DNA of 64,000 nt from Janthinobacterium sp. PAMC25594 (GTDB lineage Bacteria > Pseudomonadota > Gammaproteobacteria > Burkholderiales > Burkholderiaceae_D). Positions within the stretch are counted from its first letter, which is position 1, and each line of letters opens with the position of its first letter. The notes under the pieces were generated by a model. It was not told the origin of the DNA. It saw only the letters and a list, made by a program, of their open reading frames with translations, and made no database searches. Of the stretch, positions 57,920 through 64,000 are shown piece after piece. The stretch is taken from assembly GCF_019443505.1 (NCBI RefSeq), contig NZ_CP080377.1:2728001-2792000 (forward strand), given 5' to 3'. Position numbers and translations under genes: made by a program.

Positions 57920-57928
57920 TGCTAATAT
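57920..57928 (+). promoter_or_regulatory. Extended -10 promoter of the small Cys-rich gene
   Basis: TGC-TAATAT in a strongly AT-rich stretch, about 90 bp before the start codon of the next gene. No clear -35 box. Confidence 0.4.
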
Positions 57929-58016
57929 TTTTCTGCGCTTGGCAGGCCCATCATGCCTGCCGTGGCGGCCTTTTGATTTGACACCCTACCGTTGTCCAAT
58001 TGTGAAAGCGAGAAAA

Positions 58017-58205
58017 ATGATTTCCACTAAAAAAGCCCTGTTTGTCTTTGCCCTCGCCATCGGCGCCGCAGCTTCGTTCTCCAGCACGGCCGCCGTGCGC
58101 ACGTGGATTCCATCGGAAAACTGCGACTACATCCTCAACATGTGCTACCAGGGCGTCGAGGCGTCGTGTGAGCAGTGGCGCAATCAGTGCGAACCCAAGG
58201 AATAG
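58017..58205 (+). CDS. Small secreted Cys-rich protein, 62 residues
   Basis: Signal peptide of about 25 residues (MISTKKALFVFALAIGAAA core, ending TAA). The mature peptide is about 37 residues with four cysteines (C36, C43, C51, C58) at spacings of 7, 8 and 7, which suggests two disulfides. GAAAGCGAG precedes the ATG, and an excellent terminator follows the stop by about 15 bp. No family recognised; the periplasm or outside is the likely location. Confidence 0.7.
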   Translation: MISTKKALFVFALAIGAAASFSSTAAVRTWIPSENCDYILNMCYQGVEASCEQWRNQCEPKE

Positions 58206-58219
58206 GCTGGCGACAGACG

Positions 58220-58248
58220 AAAAAAACGCCCCGAAGGGCGTTTTTTCT
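58220..58248. terminator. Bidirectional terminator between the small gene and gapA
   Basis: AAAAAACGCCC pairs with GGGCGTTTTTT around CGAA. T tracts on both strands serve the convergent genes. Confidence 0.92.
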
Positions 58249-58263
58249 TATGCGGTCAAAAAA

Positions 58264-59274
58264 TTACTTGGCCGACATCAGTGCGACGGTGGTGTCGAGC
58301 ATGCGGTTCGAGAAACCCCACTCATTGTCATACCACGACGATACTTTTACCAGACGGCCCGAGACCTTGGTCAGGGTCGAATCGAAGTTCGACGAAGCCG
58401 GGTTGTGGTTGAAGTCGATCGAGACCAGCGGTTCGGTCTGGTACGTCAGGATGCCTTCCAGCGCGCCTTCCGACGCGGCTTTCATCAGCGCGTTGACTTC
58501 TTCCACGGTGGTGTCGCGCTTGGCGATGAATGTCAGGTCGACCAGCGACACATTGATGGTCGGCACGCGGATGGCGAAGCCGTCCAGCTTGCCATTCAGC
58601 TCAGGCAGCACCAGGCCAACGGCGGCGGCGGCGCCCGTCTTGGTCGGGATCATGCTCATGGTGGCCGAACGGGCGCGGCGCAGGTCTTCATGCATCACGT
58701 CGGACAGCACCTGGTCGTTGGTGTAGGCGTGCACGGTGGTCATCAGGCCCGTTTCGATGCCAATGGCGTCGTTGAGTGGCTTGACCAGCGGTGCCAGGCA
58801 GTTGGTGGTGCACGATGCGTTCGAGATGACGGTGTCGGTCGATTTCAGTACCGAGTGGTTCACGCCGAACACGACGGTTGCATCGACGTCCTTGCCGCCT
58901 GGTGCCGAGATGATGACTTTTTTCGCGCCGCCCTTCAAGTGAGCCGAAGCTTTCTCTTTGGTGGTGAAGAAGCCCGTGCACTCCAGCACGACGTCCACGC
59001 CCAGCTCGCCCCATGGGATTTCAGCCGGGTTGCGCTGTGCAAACACGCGGATCGGATCGCCATTGACGATCATGTTGTCGCCTTCGACGGTGACCGTGCC
59101 CGGGAACTTGCCGTGCGCGGTGTCGTAGCGGGTCAGGTGGGCGTTCGATTTGGCATCGCCCAGGTCGTTGATGGCAACGATCTGGATATCCTGTTTCTTG
59201 CCGCCTTCGTAGAAAGCGCGCAACACATTACGGCCGATGCGGCCGTAGCCATTGATTGCAACTTTGATCGTCAT
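58264..59274 (-). CDS. gapA: Glyceraldehyde-3-phosphate dehydrogenase
   Basis: NAD-dependent oxidation of glyceraldehyde 3-phosphate in glycolysis, reversible in gluconeogenesis. A 336-residue product with Rossmann start [17 protein letters not shown], Asp37 after the second strand (NDL, favouring NAD), catalytic Cys155 in SCTTNCLAP, and the conserved [15 protein letters not shown] near the end. It lies 76 bp after tkt on the same strand, so the two are probably co-transcribed. Confidence 0.97.
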   Translation of the reverse strand: MTIKVAINGYGRIGRNVLRAFYEGGKKQDIQIVAINDLGDAKSNAHLTRYDTAHGKFPGTVTVEGDNMIVNGDPIRVFAQRNPAEIPWGELGVDVVLECTGFFTTKEKASAHLKGGAKKVIISAPGGKDVDATVVFGVNHSVLKSTDTVISNASCTTNCLAPLVKPLNDAIGIETGLMTTVHAYTNDQVLSDVMHEDLRRARSATMSMIPTKTGAAAAVGLVLPELNGKLDGFAIRVPTINVSLVDLTFIAKRDTTVEEVNALMKAASEGALEGILTYQTEPLVSIDFNHNPASSNFDSTLTKVSGRLVKVSSWYDNEWGFSNRMLDTTVALMSAK

Positions 59275-59350
59275 ACTCTGCTCCTGATTAAAAAAGAAGG
59301 TACATGCACGCCCCCGGCGAGCACATCGCCAGGACCGTTAAAAATCAATA

Positions 59351-61348
59351 TTAGCCAGCGATAACGGCTTTCACCTTGGCGACAACGTTCTCGACCGTGA
59401 AACCGAAATGCTTGAACAGCACGCCGGCAGGCGCCGATTCGCCGAACGTGTCGATACCGACCACGGCGCCTTCCAGGCCCACGTATTTGTACCAGAAGCT
59501 GGTCACGCCCGCTTCGATGGCCACGCGCGGCACGCCCTTCGTCAGCACGCTGGCCTTGTAGGCGGCGTCCTGGCGGTCATACACGTCGGTCGACGGCATC
59601 GACACGACGCGCACGTTGATGCCTTCCGAGGCCAGCGCGCTGGCGGCAGCGACAGCCAGTTCCACTTCGGAACCGGTGGCGATCAGGATCGCCTTGGCGT
59701 CCGCCACGTCGTTCAGCACATAGCCGCCGCGGTAGATATTTTCAATTTGCTCGCTGGAACGCTCCTGGTATGGCAGGTTCTGGCGCGAGAAGATCAGGGT
59801 CGACGGGCCATCCTTGCGGCGCACGGCGGCGCCCCAGGCAGCAGCCGACTCGACGGTGTCGCATGGACGCCAGTTGTCCAGGTTCGGGATCAGACGCATC
59901 GACGAGACGTGCTCGACCGATTGATGGGTCGGGCCGTCTTCGCCCAGGCCGATCGAATCGTGGGTAAACACGAAGATCGAGCGCAGTTTCATCAGCGCGG
60001 CCATGCGCAGCGCATTGCGGCTGTAGTCGGAGAACGTCAGGAACGTGGCGCCGAACGGGATGTAGCCGCCGTGCAAGGTGATGCCGTTCATGATGGCGCT
60101 CATGCCGAATTCGCGCACGCCGTAGTTGATGTGGTTGCCAGGCTGGCCCGAACGCACGGCCACGCACTCTTTCCAGTTGGTCAGGTTCGAACCGGTCAGG
60201 TCGGCCGAGCCGCCGAGGAATTCCGGCAGCGACGACGCCAGTGCCTGGATGGCGTTCTGGCTGGCCTTGCGCGTGGCGATGTTTTCTTTCTTTTCTACGC
60301 AGGAAGCGATGGCGGCGCTCAGGGCCGCTTCGAACGCCTGTGGCAACTCGCCCTGCATGCGGCGCGTCAGTTCCGCGGCTTGCTGCGGGAATTCCTTGCC
60401 GTACGCGGCGAAGCGCTCGTTCCAGTCCGCTTCCAGCAGGGCGCCTTGTTTCTTGGCATCCCAGGCCGCGTACACGTCGGCAGGCATCTCGAACGGTGCG
60501 GCATCCCAGCCGATGTATTCGCGCACGGCGGCGATTTCCTTGTCGCCCAGCGCGGCGCCGTGGACCTTGTCGCCGCCTTGCAGGTTCGGCGAACCCTTGC
60601 CGATGATGGTCTTGCAGCAGATCAAGGTTGGCTTGCTGGCGGTCTTGGCGGCGGCGATGGCGGCAGCCACGGCGGCAACATCGTGACCGTCGACGGCGCG
60701 GATGACGTTCCAGCCGTACGCTTCGAAGCGAGCCGGGGTGTCGTCCGTGAACCAGCCTTCGACTTTGCCGTCGATGGAAATGCCGTTGTCATCGTACAGG
60801 GCGATCAGTTTATTCAGGCCCAGGGTGCCGGCCAGCGCGCACACTTCGTGCGAAATACCTTCCATCAGGCAACCATCGCCCAGGAAAGCATACGTGTAGT
60901 GGTCGACGATGTCGTGACCGGGCTTGTTGAATTCAGCGGCCAGCAATTGCTCCGACAGGGCCATGCCGACGGCGTTGGCGATGCCCTGGCCCAGCGGGCC
61001 GGTGGTCGTTTCCACGCCTGGCGTGACATCGACTTCCGGGTGGCCCGGCGTTTTCGAATGCATCTGGCGGAAGGCCTTGATGTCATCCATCGACAGGTCG
61101 TAGCCCGTCAGGTGCAGCAGCGCGTAGTGCAGCATCGAGCCGTGGCCGTTCGACAACAGGAAACGGTCGCGGTTCTGCCATTTTGGATTCGCGGGATTGT
61201 GGCGATAGTGACCGCTCCACAGGGCAACTGCGATCTCGGCCATGCCCATCGGCATGCCTGGATGGCCGGAGTTGGCCTTTTGTACAGCGTCCATTGCCAG
61301 TGCGCGGATCGCATTGGCCATTTTGGTAGTCGGGAGCGTAGAGTTCAT
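59351..61348 (-). CDS. tkt: Transketolase
   Basis: Thiamine-diphosphate enzyme moving two-carbon units between sugar phosphates in the pentose phosphate pathway. It also makes erythrose 4-phosphate, a DAHP synthase substrate. A 665-residue product with [19 protein letters not shown], the ThDP motif [13 protein letters not shown], and [11 protein letters not shown] in the Pyr domain. The ATG at 61348 gives the usual family length. The frame is open 207 bp further upstream, but that part crosses the promoter and a terminator. gapA follows. Confidence 0.97.
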   Translation of the reverse strand: MNSTLPTTKMANAIRALAMDAVQKANSGHPGMPMGMAEIAVALWSGHYRHNPANPKWQNRDRFLLSNGHGSMLHYALLHLTGYDLSMDDIKAFRQMHSKTPGHPEVDVTPGVETTTGPLGQGIANAVGMALSEQLLAAEFNKPGHDIVDHYTYAFLGDGCLMEGISHEVCALAGTLGLNKLIALYDDNGISIDGKVEGWFTDDTPARFEAYGWNVIRAVDGHDVAAVAAAIAAAKTASKPTLICCKTIIGKGSPNLQGGDKVHGAALGDKEIAAVREYIGWDAAPFEMPADVYAAWDAKKQGALLEADWNERFAAYGKEFPQQAAELTRRMQGELPQAFEAALSAAIASCVEKKENIATRKASQNAIQALASSLPEFLGGSADLTGSNLTNWKECVAVRSGQPGNHINYGVREFGMSAIMNGITLHGGYIPFGATFLTFSDYSRNALRMAALMKLRSIFVFTHDSIGLGEDGPTHQSVEHVSSMRLIPNLDNWRPCDTVESAAAWGAAVRRKDGPSTLIFSRQNLPYQERSSEQIENIYRGGYVLNDVADAKAILIATGSEVELAVAAASALASEGINVRVVSMPSTDVYDRQDAAYKASVLTKGVPRVAIEAGVTSFWYKYVGLEGAVVGIDTFGESAPAGVLFKHFGFTVENVVAKVKAVIAG

Positions 61349-61413
61349 CGTGTGTGGTCGATCGCGGAGTTTAAATTCGTTTGCAGCGCAGCTGGGCGCA
61401 GTCAGAGCTATGT

Positions 61414-61422
61414 ATTTTACCA
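61414..61422 (-). promoter_or_regulatory. Candidate extended -10 promoter of tkt
   Basis: Minus-strand TGG-TAAAAT, about 66 bp upstream of the tkt start. The -35 element is poor. No HexR-like palindrome was found here. Confidence 0.4.
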
Positions 61423-61493
61423 GACCAACAAGGGGAAAAATCAAACCGCGCGACGCCGCCGCTGCAGCCTGTGCCCCTTGCGCCCGGTAGGGG

Positions 61494-61524
61494 CGAAAAA
61501 AAACCGGGCCTGGCCCGGTTTTTT
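61494..61524 (-). terminator. Terminator of the fifth receptor gene
   Basis: AACCGGGCC pairs with GGCCCGGTT, with A tract on the left and T tract on the right of the plus strand. On the minus strand it follows the receptor stop at 61590 by about 66 bp. Confidence 0.85.
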
Positions 61525-61589
61525 GCGACGTCCGCCGCTGCGGAGCGCGCCGCAAATCGGCCCGCCCCGCCCGTCAGTCTGCCCTCACC

Positions 61590-64000
61590 TCATTTGAAGG
61601 AGTACGACGCCGACACGTAGATGTAGCGGCCACGCGGATTGCCGTAGGCGGTGTCGTAGCCGATGTTCGACGATGGATCGAACGCCGGCACACGATCGAA
61701 CACGTTATTTACGCCACCGCGCAGCACCAGGCTCTTGAAGCCGCTGTAGGACAGCGAGGCGTCAACCAGGGTCGCGCTCGGAATCATCAGGCCGTTCGTG
61801 TACTCGTCGTAGTAAAGGTTGATCGTCGCCGACGGTGTCCGGTCCACGTGGTAATGCGAGGTGAAGTTGGCGCTCGTCGTCGCCGCCCAAGCACCGCGGT
61901 CCCAGTTGACGCCCAGCTTGGCCAGCAGCTTAGGATAGCCGTATTCACCGGCCTCGCAAGCCGTGTTATTGGCGCAATTGATCGCCGGATCGTCAGGCAG
62001 CAGCACGCGGTTGTAGGACAGCGTGTAGGTCGCCTCGCCGAACACCTTGAAACGCCCCATCTCGGCCGTGCGCAGCGTGTACGACGCTTCGACATCCAGA
62101 CCATCGGTGACGACCTTGCTGCGGTTGATCAGGCCAACCTGCAGCTGCTTCAGGCGACCTACCAACGGACCCAGCGTCGCGCGCTGGGCGGCGCTCAGCG
62201 CGTTATACTTCTCCTGGTCTTCCGCCGTCACGGCGTAGCGCGTGACGGCGTCCTTGTACTGACCATCCTCGCCCGCCAACACGGTTTCGTTGTCAAGATT
62301 CTCGACCCGATCGTTCCACTTGATATTCCAGTAGGTTAAACCCAGCGTCAGGTTCTTGATCGGTTCGGCGACCACGCCCAGGTTGAACTGCTTCGATTTT
62401 TCAGGCTTCAAATCCTTCGTGCCGGACAACAGGGACAGCGCCGAACCGCTGCAAGCGGTGTCAAAATACGCGTCACCCACGATGCAACGCTTCGGATCCT
62501 TGGTCGCGACGAAACCGCCGCGGCCTTCGTTAAAGCGCTGCGACAGCGTCGGCGCGCGGAAACCGGTGCTGTAGCTGGTGCGGAACATCAAGGTCGGCAA
62601 GGCGGTCCAGCGCAGGCCAAGCTTCGGGTTGGTGGTACCGCCAGCCAACTGGTAGCGATCATAGCGGACGGCCGCCTGCGCTTCCAGGTTTTTCAGCAAC
62701 GGCAGGGCCAACTCGCCGAACACGGCGCCGAGCGACTCAGAGCCGTCGATGCCGCGCAGGGTCGAATAGATGCCGATCGCGCCATCGCGCCACGCCTGCG
62801 ACGGATCGTAGCTGAGCTTCTCGCGCTTGTACTCGGCACCGACGGCCACACCGATCTTGCCGCCGGGCAGTTGGCCAAATTCGCTCGAAGCGGTCACCTT
62901 AGCAAAGTCCGTCGAGGACTTGGTCTTGGTGTACTGGTCGGCCGTCAGTTCGTTGATGATCTGTTCCGAATTATGGTTGCCGCCGAAGGGGTTGAACTTG
63001 CCCTGCGCCAGGTAACTTTGCAATTTATCGTGCATGAAGGAACCGTACACGCGCGTTTCGCCCTTCTCTTGGCTGTGGCCCACAGACACGGTCCAATCCC
63101 AGTTGGCGGCGCGGCCGGTGGCGCCGCCGACCAGCCAGGTGGTGTCAACATTGGTGCCCGTACCACCCTCGGCGGCAGGGAAGAGGCGGCGGATATTGAC
63201 CGGCACGCCGTAGGTATTGAAGGGGTTGTTCGCCGCCACACGCAGCACGCCGGAGCGGTCGGCATTTTGGATCCAGGCCGGCGAACCTTGGATGCGCGTG
63301 TCGAAGTGGTTGTAAAACAGATTGGCGAACAGCGACACATCCGGCGTCAAATCCCAGTTCGCCGTGACCGCCCCGCCGTAGCGTGTGGACGGGCGCACCA
63401 AGTCTATCGACTCAGCGGCGGAATACATGCAGGAGCTGCGATTCGGCGCAGCCACCCATTCCGGCGCATCCGGATAGGGCTTGCTGTGGGCCGCGTCGCA
63501 CTCCGGATCGGGCATGCGCTGCGAACCGCCCAGCGATATGGTGCCGGGATCGCGGCCCTTGGCGCCGTAGACGCCCCCCTGATACAGGCCGCCCTTGTGG
63601 CCGGTGAAATCGGTGCTGTTCGCCCAATCGCGGTCAACACCGTGGATGGCCTTGGTTTTTTCGTACGAGGCCGAATAGGTCACGTTGAATTTCTGCGCGT
63701 CGCGGTCGCCGAAACCGCCGGACACGGACACCTTATTGTTTTGCCCGTCGCCATAGGTGGTCGAACCGGTGCTGGCGTCGAGGGTCAAGCCCTGGTAATC
63801 CTTGCGCAGGATGAAGTTGATGACGCCGCCGACGGCATCGGTGCCGTAGATGGCCGAGGCGCCGTCCTTGAGCACATCGATGCGCTCGATGGCCGACAGC
63901 GGAATGGCGTTCAGATCGACCGAGGTCTGGCCGCTGTACTCGTCCGAACCGGACGCCGGCAGGCGATAGCCGTTCAACAGGATGAGGGTCGGCAGACCGC
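61590..64000 (-). CDS. TonB-dependent receptor 5, 5'-truncated by the window edge
   Basis: The last 803 or so residues of a receptor of the same general type. The frame runs through the right edge of the window (LPTLILLNGYRLPAS), so the signal peptide and start of the plug are missing. Plug motif IERIDVLKDGASAIYGTDAVGGVINFILRKDY is present (quoted in two overlapping parts: IERIDVLKDGASAIYG and TDAVGGVINFILRK). The barrel has Cys-rich loops and ends SASYSFK, with a Lys after the usual terminal Phe. It is on the opposite strand to receptors 1-4 and about 15 kb away. Substrate unknown. Confidence 0.9.
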   Translation of the reverse strand, partial: GLPTLILLNGYRLPASGSDEYSGQTSVDLNAIPLSAIERIDVLKDGASAIYGTDAVGGVINFILRKDYQGLTLDASTGSTTYGDGQNNKVSVSGGFGDRDAQKFNVTYSASYEKTKAIHGVDRDWANSTDFTGHKGGLYQGGVYGAKGRDPGTISLGGSQRMPDPECDAAHSKPYPDAPEWVAAPNRSSCMYSAAESIDLVRPSTRYGGAVTANWDLTPDVSLFANLFYNHFDTRIQGSPAWIQNADRSGVLRVAANNPFNTYGVPVNIRRLFPAAEGGTGTNVDTTWLVGGATGRAANWDWTVSVGHSQEKGETRVYGSFMHDKLQSYLAQGKFNPFGGNHNSEQIINELTADQYTKTKSSTDFAKVTASSEFGQLPGGKIGVAVGAEYKREKLSYDPSQAWRDGAIGIYSTLRGIDGSESLGAVFGELALPLLKNLEAQAAVRYDRYQLAGGTTNPKLGLRWTALPTLMFRTSYSTGFRAPTLSQRFNEGRGGFVATKDPKRCIVGDAYFDTACSGSALSLLSGTKDLKPEKSKQFNLGVVAEPIKNLTLGLTYWNIKWNDRVENLDNETVLAGEDGQYKDAVTRYAVTAEDQEKYNALSAAQRATLGPLVGRLKQLQVGLINRSKVVTDGLDVEASYTLRTAEMGRFKVFGEATYTLSYNRVLLPDDPAINCANNTACEAGEYGYPKLLAKLGVNWDRGAWAATTSANFTSHYHVDRTPSATINLYYDEYTNGLMIPSATLVDASLSYSGFKSLVLRGGVNNVFDRVPAFDPSSNIGYDTAYGNPRGRYIYVSASYSFK

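Noticed and set aside
61349..61480. Possible HexR site before tkt (TGTATTTTAC)
   Set aside because: Only one half-site matches; not palindromic. The gap before gapA also lacks one.

Overview
The window looks like a chromosomal stretch of a high-GC betaproteobacterium of the Oxalobacteraceae (Janthinobacterium, Duganella or Massilia type). This is an inference from the rimP-nusA-infB-rbfA-truB block, the divergent glnE / yhdP-nitrilase-tldD arrangement, the PEP-CTERM protein, and the many TonB-dependent receptors of the GSSIKR type. No rRNA, CRISPR array, prophage or plasmid functions were seen. There is one tRNA gene and one complete insertion sequence.

Layout. Positions 1-7.6 kb hold the 3' part of murI, tRNA-His with its own promoter and terminator, a remnant of a HigA-type antitoxin, a stand-alone response regulator, a Fur-boxed FecA-like receptor, a PEP-CTERM protein, and several small envelope proteins including a TonB C-terminal-domain protein. 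Positions 7.6-13.4 kb hold a chemoreceptor, a hypothetical gene overlapping dusA, and typA. Positions 13.5-23.3 kb are the translation and transcription block, read on the minus strand: scpB-rluB, a candidate small RNA or leader, then rimP-nusA-infB-rbfA-truB. Positions 23.6-31.7 kb hold glk with a HexR-like operator, and an oligopeptide-type ABC importer operon ending in a DedA-rhodanese fusion.

Positions 32.2-46.9 kb carry four large TonB-dependent receptors of one paralogous family, all on the plus strand. The fourth is split by an IS481-type element. The DAHP synthase gene aroG lies among them on the opposite strand. Positions 47-57.9 kb hold tldD, a nitrilase-family amidase and yhdP, with glnE divergent, then a periplasmic cache protein and a YoaK-type membrane protein. 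Positions 58-64 kb hold a small Cys-rich secreted protein, gapA and tkt, and the 3' part of a fifth receptor running off the window.

Functional links. The receptors probably import bulky nutrients across the outer membrane, and the nearby peptide ABC importer could carry such cargo across the inner membrane (inference from proximity only). glk, gapA and tkt are central carbon genes.

The most interesting signal is upstream of aroG. It is a complete ribosome-mediated attenuator: a promoter, a 22-codon leader peptide rich in Phe and Tyr codons, a segment able to form an antiterminator, and an intrinsic terminator. The second is a short promoter-to-terminator unit just before rimP. It reads either as a small RNA of about 90 nt or as an attenuated leader of the nusA operon.
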